Source: Pirellula sp. (GTDB lineage Bacteria; Planctomycetota; Planctomycetia; Pirellulales; Pirellulaceae). From it: DNA of 34,072 nt. Numbering within the stretch: the stretch's first letter is position 1; every line of letters begins with the position of its first letter. Shown one piece after another: positions 24,709 to 31,993 of this stretch. Location: positions 1-34,072 of the forward strand of contig JAJTEK010000030.1 in NCBI GenBank assembly GCA_021299695.1. Direction: 5' to 3'. The notes beneath the pieces are model-generated. The model searched no databases. It was given only the letters and a program-made list of their open reading frames with translations, and was not told where the DNA came from. The position numbers and the translations under genes are program-made.

Positions 24709-25750
24709 TCGCGCGTTGGATATCCTCAAGTCCGTAGCAGTGCTCGATGAGTTGTGCGAACGGGAAGTCTCGGTGGTGCTGGGTCATGAATTCGACGGCG
24801 GCCAGTAGATCTTGGCTTTGGTAGTTATGGACGCCGTGGATCGAGAGCTGTTTGCGGACGATGGTTTCCAGGACGATCGGAGCAGGATGGGAGGGGAAGA
24901 CGGCCCCGACGAGGATGATACGTCCCCCGGTACGAGCAAGGCGGAGGGCTTCGAGGGCCCCGTCGTTGGTACCGGAGCATTCCAGGACGACGTCAAAACC
25001 GTAGGGGATGATCGAGTCGTTTGGATCGAGCGTCATGGAGTTCGGTTCGGCAGTGCTCATCGCACCGAATTGCTTGGCCAATTGCCGGCGATGGGTGTCG
25101 CGTTCGATACAAACAATATTCCGGGGACTTTGTTCGTGGGCAAAAGCGCAGGCCGTCAGGCCGAGCATGCCGGCTCCTAGGATCAGGATCGTCTCTTGGC
25201 CGACGAGGTTTGCGGTACGGATCGCAGCGGCGATGGTTGCCGTTGCGCAGCTTAGGGGCCCAGCCGATCGCTCGTCGATCTCTTCGGGGAGTTTGACGAT
25301 ATGGGTTCCTGCCATGAGGGTGCAGTGGGAGGCAAACCCTCCGTGCCAAGCGCTGTCGTTTTGGACCTGTTGATGTCCGTACTTGTATCCTTGGATGCAC
25401 TTTTGGGGCAGGTCATGTTGGCAGAAGAAACACTTGCCGCAGTTGGCGACGATGGTCCATACGATACGATCGTCGATGTTCAGGTGGTTTCCTGCCAGAT
25501 CCGTGCGTGGGGCTAAGGGGCCGAATTGAACGATTTGTCCGACGATTTCGTGACCTAGGATCGCCGGAGTGTGTGCGTGCCGTCGGCCGCAGATGGTGTG
25601 TAGGTCGCTCCCGCAGATCGAGCACAGGAGGACTTTCACGAGGATCTCGGAGTTCTCTGGTGTTCTTCTCTGAGCGGTTCGGATTTCCCAAGGAGAGTTA
25701 GGTCCGTGGAACAAGGCAGCTTGGGATACTTCTTGTGATTCCTCTCTCAT
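24659..25750 (-). CDS. Zinc alcohol dehydrogenase of the phosphonate-associated (TIGR03366-like) type
   Basis: This 363-residue medium-chain dehydrogenase has the catalytic zinc site (Cys46 in SICGSDLHT, His67-Glu68 in GHEIVG), the structural zinc cysteines 104, 107, 110 and 118, and a Rossmann loop LGAGMLGLTA. The pattern ICGSDLHTICGRR, VANCGKCFFC, LPQKC then YGHQ, and CATATIAAAIRTA agrees with my knowledge of TIGR03366, dehydrogenases found beside phosphonate-breakdown genes. It would oxidise an alcohol or aldehyde with NAD(P). No other phosphonate gene (phnW, phnX, phn lyase) is in the window. It converges with the DapA-family gene, overlapping it by 50 bases at the 3' end. The upstream region holds an inverted hexamer repeat. 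Confidence 0.8.
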   Translation of the reverse strand: MREESQEVSQAALFHGPNSPWEIRTAQRRTPENSEILVKVLLCSICGSDLHTICGRRHAHTPAILGHEIVGQIVQFGPLAPRTDLAGNHLNIDDRIVWTIVANCGKCFFCQHDLPQKCIQGYKYGHQQVQNDSAWHGGFASHCTLMAGTHIVKLPEEIDERSAGPLSCATATIAAAIRTANLVGQETILILGAGMLGLTACAFAHEQSPRNIVCIERDTHRRQLAKQFGAMSTAEPNSMTLDPNDSIIPYGFDVVLECSGTNDGALEALRLARTGGRIILVGAVFPSHPAPIVLETIVRKQLSIHGVHNYQSQDLLAAVEFMTQHHRDFPFAQLIEHCYGLEDIQRAINSAQDPRNIRVAIRP

Positions 25751-25779
25751 CGGGCTTTCCTTGAGTTGTGTGGTTGCTT

Positions 25780-25904
25780 CGTGCTCGTGCTCGTGCTCGA
25801 AAGGAGTTTAGCATTGGCACACAGGAGTTTGTCTCTGGATGTCTACTCCATTCCACTGAGCAATTCCGAGCATCCGAGCACGAGCACGAGCACGAGCACG
25901 AGCT
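25780..25904. repeat. Inverted GAGCAC hexamer repeat
   Basis: The left arm (25780-25800) is GTGCTC repeated three times. The right arm (25875-25904) is CGAGCA repeated more than four times. The arms are reverse complements over about 20 bases with a 74-base centre, so the DNA or RNA could fold into a long hairpin. The hexamer differs by one base from the GAGTAC hexamers at 93-140, and both sites lie in gene-free DNA next to minus-strand genes. Confidence 0.8.
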
Positions 25905-26004
25905 AAATCCTGCATGGCCGGTTGTGTGGTTATGTGGATGGAGTATGGGTGTTTGGGGGTATTGGGAAATGGAAACAGGAGGATATAGGTAGGATAGGTA
26001 GAAA

Positions 26005-26042
26005 CGAAAAAACCGCTGAGGGCCTTGGGCCGCTCAGCGGTT
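26005..26042 (-). terminator. Intrinsic terminator of the histone-like gene
   Basis: AACCGCTGAG (26011-26020) and CTCAGCGGTT (26033-26042) form a perfect 10-bp stem with a 12-base loop. Read on the minus strand, the stem is followed directly by a run of T (26006-26012 complement). This is the clearest Rho-independent terminator in the window, 59 bases after the stop codon. Confidence 0.85.
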
Positions 26043-26100
26043 GCATGGTTTGAAAAGAGACCCCGCTAGAGCGGAGTTCGATCTTAGAAGAGCAACGCGA

Positions 26101-26265
26101 TTACGAAGGGGTCTTCGTGGTGGTCTTCTTCACAGCAGCCTTCTTCTTGGCTACTTTCTTCTTGGTAGCAGCCTTCTTAGGAGCAGCTGCCTTCTTCGCA
26201 GCCTTCTTCTTGGCTACTTTCTTCGTCGCTACCTTCTTCGTTGCTCCAGCTTTTTTCTTGGCCAC
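26101..26265 (-). CDS. Lysine/alanine-rich histone H1-like small protein
   Basis: I start this at GTG 26263-26265 because GGAGG lies eight bases upstream, which is ideal, and the sequence becomes histone-like exactly there. The product has 54 residues, nearly half lysine, with repeated AKKK, ATKK and AAKK units (AKKKAGATKKVATKKVAKKK) and a TTTKTPS end. Such tails resemble eukaryotic H1 and chlamydial HC2 and bind DNA without sequence preference. A role in compacting the nucleoid is the natural inference, planctomycetes having condensed DNA. The frame extends upstream to 26544, but that part lacks this composition and a ribosome-binding site. It has its own terminator and a long structured leader. 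Confidence 0.8.
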   Translation of the reverse strand: MAKKKAGATKKVATKKVAKKKAAKKAAAPKKAATKKKVAKKKAAVKKTTTKTPS

Positions 26266-26463
26266 GGTTGTGTCCTCCAATAAACCAAACATGATGATTG
26301 TCGCGACACCTTTTGTCCGAAGCAGCAGACTCAAGGGATCGAACCCGACAACCGAAACAAAACGTCCTTCGCCACAAACTTTCGATCTGGTCGTATGACC
26401 TATCGATCCGTGACAGGATCGAACGTTTGAGCTATGGACACCATAGTTCCAAGTAGTTGTATA
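26266..26463 (-). promoter_or_regulatory. Long leader of the histone-like gene with serial palindromes
   Basis: Four inverted repeats follow one another: CTATGG-ACA-CCATAG (26432-26446), CGATCC-GTGACA-GGATCG (26404-26421), GGTC-GTAT-GACC (26389-26400) and the perfect 10-base palindrome TGTCGCGACA (26299-26308). If transcription starts near 26450, all lie in a leader of about 185 bases. They could be RNA hairpins or protein-binding sites. Confidence 0.45.
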
Positions 26464-26486
26464 AAACTCGAACTTGAATGCAACAT
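26458..26486 (-). promoter_or_regulatory. Candidate promoter for the histone-like gene
   Basis: On the minus strand, ATGTTG (26481-26486) and TATACA (26458-26463) are 17 bases apart. The -10 box is good and the -35 box weak. The first palindrome of the leader starts about 12 bases downstream, where a repressor could act. Confidence 0.3.
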
Positions 26487-26998
26487 CTTTTCGACAATTT
26501 TTCCACAAACATGAAACGATTTTTTTGAGGATGTTGAACCTCAAAGGTTCTTATGGCTTGGACCCTAGAGGCCTTTGCGAGTGGATTTCAAAGGAAGATC
26601 TATCGTGCCTTAGCTTCGGTGCGATAGGCTTTGTGAGTATTGTCTTTTAGCGTATGTTCGCAAAAATGAATGCATGGTTTTGCGATTGCTTTTGAGCTTG
26701 GTCCGGTGTTTTACGTCGGGGGCGTAAGATCTTTTTTATCAATGAAAATTAAGGGTTCGCGCGGTAGATCGGTTCGTGGTCCGGTAGGTTTAACCGAGAG
26801 CGACCTCAGGGGTTTTTCTAACAAATCGTTGCGCTCAAGCCCATGGTGCTGCGCTTTGGATCGCAGGGTTCTGGCTTGGTTTTTTTCGATCGATCGAGGG
26901 ATGCTTGAGCGATCGCTCTGCGTGCGCTGGAGTGCTTTGAAAGAGGTCGAGGACGGGTTCTTTCGAGGTCAAAATTTTTTTGATTTTTTTTTCCGCGA
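26487..26998. other. Intergenic region upstream of the histone-like gene, no gene seen
   Basis: Frames here are shadows or lack starts and family character. At 26524-26550 two mutually exclusive hairpins overlap: TTTGAGG/CCTCAAA (26524-26530 with 26539-26545) and GAACCT/AGGTTC (26536-26541 with 26545-26550). T-rich runs near 26970-26990 lie just past the stop of the M50 protease gene. I recognise nothing else. Confidence 0.5.
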
Positions 26999-27892
26999 TC
27001 ACCATCCTGGAGGACCACCGAAGCGTTGCATGGCTTGCACATTGTTCATCGCGAGGGACAAAAACAGCAGTGCGTTGATCGGGCTGCCGCTTTGGAAGAA
27101 CCACCAAGCGACGAGGAATCCGACGCCAGCGCCGATGATGTAGGCTTCGTTGTAACCGTCGGTCCTGCGAAGGATCGCAGCGGTATGTTGAACGACATGT
27201 CCCCCGTCGAGAGGATAGACTGGAAGCAGGTTCAGCAATGGCCACCAGATGCTTACGAGTATGTAGAAATTCAGCATTGCGTAAGTCCAGGGATTGCCGA
27301 TGCTCAGGTCCCCTTGGGTCCATGGATTCTCGACGCCACGGGGTTTGATCCATTCGACGAAGTCTGCGGCGCTGGGGACAAAAACACCCATGGCATAGGC
27401 TATCGCTGCGACCAGGATCGCCGATACAAACTGGAGCAGTGGTCCAGCAAGTGAGATCACGATGTGGTCGATGTGTTGGAGACGGTAGCGAGCCCCTGAT
27501 CGATTGAAGGAAAAGCCGGCTGTGGGGATGGCTAATCCCCCCATGTGGTAGAGCACGATTTGGGACTCGATCCCGTAGTACCGGAATGCAAGTGCGTGTC
27601 CGAGTTCGTGGACGAGTACCGAGACCATCACGCATGCGACCCAGATGGCTAGCAGTGGCGCGATACCCGGGGATTGTCCGATACGCGAGAAGAGCTGGTT
27701 GGCGCTCATGGCGATGCTGTAGCCCAGGGCTGCGGTGATGAGCCAGAAAAGCCAAGTCACGCGAATGGGGAATCCCAAAAAGTTGAATCGCCAATCGTAT
27801 TGGCTCGGTGGTGGTTCGCCGATCATTGCTTGATGGTTGTCCTTGGATTGAGTAGGTGGTCGATGGATCGCATTGGGAACCCTAGGATTCAT
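26999..27892 (-). CDS. M50/site-2-protease-family membrane metalloprotease
   Basis: This multi-span membrane protein has the zinc motif HELGH (His95, Glu96, His99 when started at 27892) and, near the end, NLLPVYPLDGGH, which supplies the third zinc ligand Asp. Site-2-type proteases cut substrates within the membrane and often release anti-sigma factors or transcription factors; the substrate here is unknown. It lacks the PDZ domain of RseP and resembles the shorter SpoIVFB-like group. I prefer the ATG at 27892, whose first codons overlap the aminotransferase stop by 11 bases; the frame opens at 27928 and a later ATG exists at 27826. It is the last gene of the 31785-26999 operon. Confidence 0.9.
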   Translation of the reverse strand: MNPRVPNAIHRPPTQSKDNHQAMIGEPPPSQYDWRFNFLGFPIRVTWLFWLITAALGYSIAMSANQLFSRIGQSPGIAPLLAIWVACVMVSVLVHELGHALAFRYYGIESQIVLYHMGGLAIPTAGFSFNRSGARYRLQHIDHIVISLAGPLLQFVSAILVAAIAYAMGVFVPSAADFVEWIKPRGVENPWTQGDLSIGNPWTYAMLNFYILVSIWWPLLNLLPVYPLDGGHVVQHTAAILRRTDGYNEAYIIGAGVGFLVAWWFFQSGSPINALLFLSLAMNNVQAMQRFGGPPGW

Positions 27893-29219
27893 CGATGGCC
27901 TGGAGGATGCTTCGAGCAGCCATCTCAAGCGTGGGTTCTTGAATCAGGAGCGATGGGATCGTCGCGATACGGTTTCGTTTGGGGCCTGTCAGGTGGACTA
28001 AGATCCCTCGGTCGGCGAGTTTTTTTACGACTTGGAAAGCCAGATCGGATCCCGAGTTCGGAAGGTTCTCGAAGCTTATGCAACAGGCCAGTCCAGATCC
28101 CAGGGCGACAAGCGGTTCGGGCAAATGGTTTCTTAGCAGAATACGAAAAAACTCACCGTTGCGTTCAATATCGGATTGGAGATTTGGCGTTTGGAGGATT
28201 TCAAGTGTTTCGAGCGCCACCCGGCAGGCCATCGGGTAGGCTGCGAAGGTTTCCGATTCGATTCCCGGTCCGATCGCATCGATCCAGTCGTCGTGTCCCA
28301 CGACGGCTGCGATCGGTAGGATTCCGCCACCGAGGGACTTTCCAAGTACCACCAGATCGGGTTCCCAGGCTTGGCCTTTGCTCAGGAACATCGGGCCTGT
28401 CCGACGGAGTCCCATTTGGATCTCGTCGGATACGATGGCCAGGTCATAGCTTCTGGCCAAAGCGACGAGTCGTTGCATGAAGGCTGCGGGTGCAAAGTAG
28501 TAGCCTCGGGCACCTATAGCCGGCTCGACGAAAAGGATCGAGGCTCGTGGCTTGAGTTTCTCAAACGTCTGGCGTGCCTGTTCCAGGGCTCGCTGGCACT
28601 CGGCGCATAACGGGATCTTGTCCGCATGGGCTTCCATGGGTTTGCCGCTGGCATCATGACTGGAATCACGAACCAGGATTGGAGCACACAGACCATGGAG
28701 GTGCCGTGGAAACGGGATTGTCGCATGGTTTTCAAGTGGCCCATGCGGACACAACGCCTCAGAGCGTTCGGTATCGCTCAACAAGGCGCTGGCCAACGAG
28801 CGGCCATGGTAGGCCAGATCGAAACCGATGGTGCTTCCCGGGCGTTTTGCGTAGGCGAGTTTCCATGCGATCTCGATGGCTCTTGCGCCGCTGACGGTCA
28901 GCCACACTTTAGAGCGCCCGTGGGGGTTGCCAGTTGCAGGTGCGTTTTGGTCCCATAGACTCCCGAGAGTCTCTTCGAGTCTGGACCGCAAGTCGGATTG
29001 CCCTCCTTGTGCCCAGGTCAACTCCGTGATTTGTTCGCACACCGCGGCGGCCAGTCGGGGGTGTGCGTGTCCGAGGTTGCAAGCCGAGTAACCACAGATC
29101 AGATCCAGGTATTTATTGCCTTGATCATCCCAGACGTATTCCCCTTGGCTGCGCAGGAAGACTAGTTGGCTCAGTGGGTCATAGCTCCGATGGCTACCGC
29201 GCGGACGTCTAGGGTTCAT
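27882..29219 (-). CDS. Class-III aminotransferase, PLP-dependent
   Basis: This 445-residue fold-type I, class III aminotransferase is of the kind that includes acetylornithine, GABA and 4-aminobutyrate-like enzymes. It uses pyridoxal phosphate to move amino groups. The PLP lysine is Lys294 in LGKSLGGG, the cofactor Asp is in VSDEIQMGLRRTG (265 on), and WDDQGNKYLDLICGYSACNLG marks the N-terminus. The usual SGTEA box reads SGARAIEIAWKLA here, a change at a substrate/cofactor edge. An insertion with CAEC (205-208) lies mid-protein. The substrate is not predictable. Its ATG overlaps the coaD stop by 11 bases and its stop overlaps the protease start by 11, so it is translationally coupled on both sides. 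Confidence 0.9.
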   Translation of the reverse strand: MNPRRPRGSHRSYDPLSQLVFLRSQGEYVWDDQGNKYLDLICGYSACNLGHAHPRLAAAVCEQITELTWAQGGQSDLRSRLEETLGSLWDQNAPATGNPHGRSKVWLTVSGARAIEIAWKLAYAKRPGSTIGFDLAYHGRSLASALLSDTERSEALCPHGPLENHATIPFPRHLHGLCAPILVRDSSHDASGKPMEAHADKIPLCAECQRALEQARQTFEKLKPRASILFVEPAIGARGYYFAPAAFMQRLVALARSYDLAIVSDEIQMGLRRTGPMFLSKGQAWEPDLVVLGKSLGGGILPIAAVVGHDDWIDAIGPGIESETFAAYPMACRVALETLEILQTPNLQSDIERNGEFFRILLRNHLPEPLVALGSGLACCISFENLPNSGSDLAFQVVKKLADRGILVHLTGPKRNRIATIPSLLIQEPTLEMAARSILQAIDES

Positions 29220-29727
29220 CCGTGGAAGGGACTTTTACCCGTTCGAGCAGGGGGTGGATAATCGCCTCAGGGACGAACTTTTCGAGCGAGCGGCCATGTC
29301 CTAAGCTGGCGATTTGTTTGATCAGGCTGCTCGAGACGTGGACGAATTCCTCATCGGCCATCAGGAAGACGGTTTCGAGGTCGGCATCGAGTTGTCGATT
29401 GGCCATCATCATCGTGAATTCGCCGGCGATGTCCGTCAGGGGGCGAACGCCTCGGACCATGACTTTGGCTCCAAGCTTGCGTACAAAGTCGACGGCGAGT
29501 CCATCGAAAGAGCAGACCGAGACATTCGGGAGGTGCTCGGTGACTTTTTCGACGAGTCTTAAGCGTTCCTCGATTTCAAAAAGGGGTTTTTTTTCTTGGT
29601 TGACTCCGATGCCGATGACGAGTTGGTCAAACAGCACGCAGGAGCGTTCGATGATGTGCAGGTGACCGAGGGTGATCGGATCGAAGGATCCGGTGTAGAC
29701 TGCTTTGCGAGCCGAGAGTTTGGTCAT
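29209..29727 (-). CDS. coaD: Phosphopantetheine adenylyltransferase
   Basis: CoaD joins 4'-phosphopantetheine to ATP-derived AMP, giving dephospho-CoA, the fourth step of coenzyme A synthesis. Family motifs are TGSFDPITLGHLHIIERS (12-29, with the nucleotide-binding GHxxI), VRGVRPLTDIAGEF (91-104), ANRQLDADLETVFLMA and VSSSLIKQIASLGH (131-144). At 172 residues it is slightly longer than the usual 160. The ATG at 29725-29727 shares four bases (ATGA) with the stop of the upstream membrane-protein gene. A longer frame upstream exists but is out of family. The stop overlaps the aminotransferase start by 11 bases. Confidence 0.95.
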   Translation of the reverse strand: MTKLSARKAVYTGSFDPITLGHLHIIERSCVLFDQLVIGIGVNQEKKPLFEIEERLRLVEKVTEHLPNVSVCSFDGLAVDFVRKLGAKVMVRGVRPLTDIAGEFTMMMANRQLDADLETVFLMADEEFVHVSSSLIKQIASLGHGRSLEKFVPEAIIHPLLERVKVPSTDEP

Positions 29728-30347
29728 GGAGTGCTCGTCTGCGTCGAGAGTCGTTCCAAGGTCGAGGGTTTCCGCAGTTGCTGGAAGCTGAACATGTAGG
29801 CCAGGAATGCCGCGAAAAGACTGATCCCCGAACAACCGAGCAAGGCATAGTTTGCCGTTTGCATGATCATATCGATATCCTCGGCTCGCATGTTGCCGTT
29901 GGGTTGCTGTTGCTGGGCTTGATCGATACCTGATTTGATGCTCTCGATAATCTGGGGAGCCATGATGTAGGTCAGGATTCCACGTGGGATGGTAAGGATC
30001 GCCAAGGCTAGGGCTAGCCACGAGAGGTACACGGCAGCAAACCGTTTGCGCTGGAGCACCATAATGCTCAGCACCACCAAAGGGATCGATATCAAGATGT
30101 CAAAGATGGTCAATCCGATTTGAATCGCGTTGAGCTTGAGATCAGGGGCTGGATTGGCACCGGGTGCCGGGGGGCTGGCTAAGCTAGCTAATGAGGCTAT
30201 GAGCCCGATGATTCCCATCAATCCGGAGAGTCCAAAGACGAGCATGAGGATCGTAGCGATCATCGTCGCAGTCGAGAGTCCTTTGGGCTGCTCAAAGGAC
30301 TCGGATGTATTGGGTTCCAAGGGTGACTCAAAAGAATAAGAGCTCAT
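29724..30347 (-). CDS. Small multi-span membrane protein, unknown function
   Basis: I start this at the ATG at 30347 (MSSYSFESPLEPN), after which the sequence is a clean four-helix membrane protein of 207 residues. The helices are near residues 28-55, 75-98, 105-130 and 165-188. A Gln/Pro-rich loop (DQAQQQQPNG) lies before the last one. I recognise no family motif; it looks like the unassigned four-helix proteins common in planctomycetes. The frame reaches 30929 upstream, but that part overlaps the SDR gene and is a shadow. It ends with ATGA overlapping coaD by four bases and starts 49 bases after the SDR gene. Confidence 0.7.
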   Translation of the reverse strand: MSSYSFESPLEPNTSESFEQPKGLSTATMIATILMLVFGLSGLMGIIGLIASLASLASPPAPGANPAPDLKLNAIQIGLTIFDILISIPLVVLSIMVLQRKRFAAVYLSWLALALAILTIPRGILTYIMAPQIIESIKSGIDQAQQQQPNGNMRAEDIDMIMQTANYALLGCSGISLFAAFLAYMFSFQQLRKPSTLERLSTQTSTP

Positions 30348-30396
30348 GGCGTTTGCGTTCGTAAGGATAAGGGGGCGGTCGTCAGTAGAAAGGATT

Positions 30397-31584
30397 TTAG
30401 TCGATGCCACCTGAGATTTGTAGCCAATTGGGATTTTCCTCAGTGTGCTCGGCGATTTCTTCCCAGATGGAGAGACGGTCGCGCAACGGTTCCCAATTCC
30501 ACGTTTGCCTTGCCTTGTTGGAATCCAGGACGATCCAAGGTGCATCGTAGGGGCGTGGTTGGTCGATGCGTTGGAGTTCGCTGCCCGTTCCGAATCGCTC
30601 TGAACCCCAGCGGCGCTCGCACCATTCGTGGAGTTCTTGAAGGGAGAAGGCCGAGTCGATCCCTCCCGAGACATTGACTGTGATAGGTTTGGATCGGAAC
30701 GAAGGATGGTTCTGAGCGGGTTTTTGGTTTCGCAGTCCCTGGGATTCACGGATTTGCAACTGGACCAATCGCGCGAGGTCATCGGGGTGGAGGCAGTCGC
30801 GGACTTGGGCCCCTGAGCCTTGGAATCCGAGCATTCGGAGTGGGTGTCGGTAGAGGAACCGATGCATCCAATACGTGATGATGCCTTGGTCGGCTTTTCC
30901 GAACTGACCTGAGCCGGCGAGGATTCCACAACGGTTGATCCACAGGGGGAAATCGAAGGCGTTCGAGTATTCCTTGGCTAACCACTCCGAGGCGAGCTTG
31001 GTCGCTCCGTAGAGGGACAAGGGGGGCTCGACGCTAAAGCGTTCGTCGATGCCCTGGCGGCTGAGTCCGGGAATGAGGTTTTCCGATTCGATACGATCCC
31101 AATCGAATTGCAGAACGGAGTTCTCGATTTGGTGGGGGATGCTACAGAGTTCCCCGATGGAGTAGACGCGCGAGGAGCTCAGGAGGACCAGCCCGGCACG
31201 ATGCCGCTTGCAGTACTCAAGCAGGTGGATGGTTCCTCCGAGGTTGTGATCGACGAGGTTTTGCGATGGGCTTGGGTTTGTTTGCCAAAGGCTGTTCGGT
31301 GGAGCGTCAAGGGCCGCAGAGCCCAATCCCGCGAGCACACTGGGGTTCGCTGCGCAGTCGACCACCCAGTCGCAAGCTGGCAGCGATTCGACGAAATCTC
31401 TATCGCGAAGGTCCCCGAGGATGACCTCGGCGCCTAGGCATTCGAGCGGTGCGCAATTGGTCTGGCTGCCGGGGCGCATGAGATTGTCGACAAGGGTGAT
31501 TTTGAGCTGAGGCTCATTGGCTAAAAACCACTTTACGATTCTCGAGCCGACAAAGCCGCAACCGCCGGTGACGAGCCAGTGCAT
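30397..31584 (-). CDS. NAD-dependent epimerase/dehydratase, CDP-paratose 2-epimerase-like
   Basis: This 395-residue extended short-chain dehydrogenase has the NAD loop TGGCGFVGS (6-14), the Ser region LLSSSRVYSIGEL and the catalytic YGATK (Tyr193, Lys197). The stretches INRCGILAGSGQFGKADQGI and LGFQGSGAQVRDCLHPDDLA match CDP-paratose 2-epimerases (TyvE/RfbE) better than plain UDP-glucose 4-epimerases. Those enzymes make CDP-tyvelose for surface sugars. No nucleotide-sugar synthetase for CDP-hexoses is here, so the actual substrate may be another NDP-sugar. An insertion of about 25 residues lies near 90-110. It follows the small basic gene after 24 bases and leads the operon that includes coaD. 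Confidence 0.85.
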   Translation of the reverse strand: MHWLVTGGCGFVGSRIVKWFLANEPQLKITLVDNLMRPGSQTNCAPLECLGAEVILGDLRDRDFVESLPACDWVVDCAANPSVLAGLGSAALDAPPNSLWQTNPSPSQNLVDHNLGGTIHLLEYCKRHRAGLVLLSSSRVYSIGELCSIPHQIENSVLQFDWDRIESENLIPGLSRQGIDERFSVEPPLSLYGATKLASEWLAKEYSNAFDFPLWINRCGILAGSGQFGKADQGIITYWMHRFLYRHPLRMLGFQGSGAQVRDCLHPDDLARLVQLQIRESQGLRNQKPAQNHPSFRSKPITVNVSGGIDSAFSLQELHEWCERRWGSERFGTGSELQRIDQPRPYDAPWIVLDSNKARQTWNWEPLRDRLSIWEEIAEHTEENPNWLQISGGID

Positions 31585-31608
31585 GGTGATCGACTTGGCT
31601 TCGACGAC

Positions 31609-31785
31609 TTAGGAGACCTTCCAATTGGCCAAAAGTTGTTCAGCCCCTGGGCTCAGTCGTCGAACTTTGGCGATGATGACAGCCTTTTCGGACTTGCTGG
31701 CTTTTTCCAAGCGTTTCTTCAAGAGCGTAAGCTTTGCCTTGCGTTGTCGGCGACGGCGCAGTTCGGTGGGTCGTTCGTTGGCCAT
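31609..31785 (-). CDS. Small basic planctomycete protein (DUF6800-like), 58 residues
   Basis: The ATG at 31785 has AAAGGA six bases upstream, and the 58-residue product is strongly basic: MANERPTELRRRRQRKAKLT, then LLKKRLEKASKSEKAVIIAK. It is a single long helix pattern followed by VRRLSPGAEQLLANW. I recall similar short proteins named DUF6800 in planctomycetes; they look like small ribosome- or RNA-binding peptides, but no function is established. The longer frame running up to 32166 overlaps glmU and is a shadow. It is the first gene of the minus-strand operon and diverges from the glmU-like gene. Confidence 0.7.
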   Translation of the reverse strand: MANERPTELRRRRQRKAKLTLLKKRLEKASKSEKAVIIAKVRRLSPGAEQLLANWKVS

Positions 31786-31993
31786 GTTGAATCCTTTGGA
31801 ATTTGGGGCGGTGAGGTAGATTTCAGGACCGAAACGATAGTCGAAGCTCCATTTTTCGTCAATCTTGGACCTGTTCGACTCGGGTCGCTTATGGCAAGAT
31901 ATCCGTCCCCGGGAAAGCCTTATCTTACGCGAACATTCGACTTCGAAACCTCTCAAAACTCTTATCGCAGGCTTGACGGAGCCCCAGGTGACC

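Larger units (their letters stand above)
25751..26100. other. 350-base intergenic region with hexamer repeats and a terminator
   Basis: The gap between the alcohol dehydrogenase start and the histone-like gene end contains the inverted GAGCAC repeat (25780-25904) and the terminator at 26005-26042. No credible coding frame is seen in it. Confidence 0.6.

Noticed and set aside
25780-25904. CRISPR-like array made of the GAGCAC units
   Set aside because: Units are 6 bases without spacers and no cas gene is present.
26266-26544. N-terminal extension of the histone-like protein
   Set aside because: Composition changes abruptly at the GTG at 26265, which has an ideal GGAGG; the upstream part contains palindromes and looks non-coding.
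26670-27143. Plus-strand 157-codon frame
   Set aside because: It overlaps the end of the M50 protease gene, has no family character and starts without a ribosome-binding site.
30348-30929. N-terminal extension of the four-helix membrane protein
   Set aside because: It overlaps the well-supported SDR gene in another frame and has no membrane or family character.
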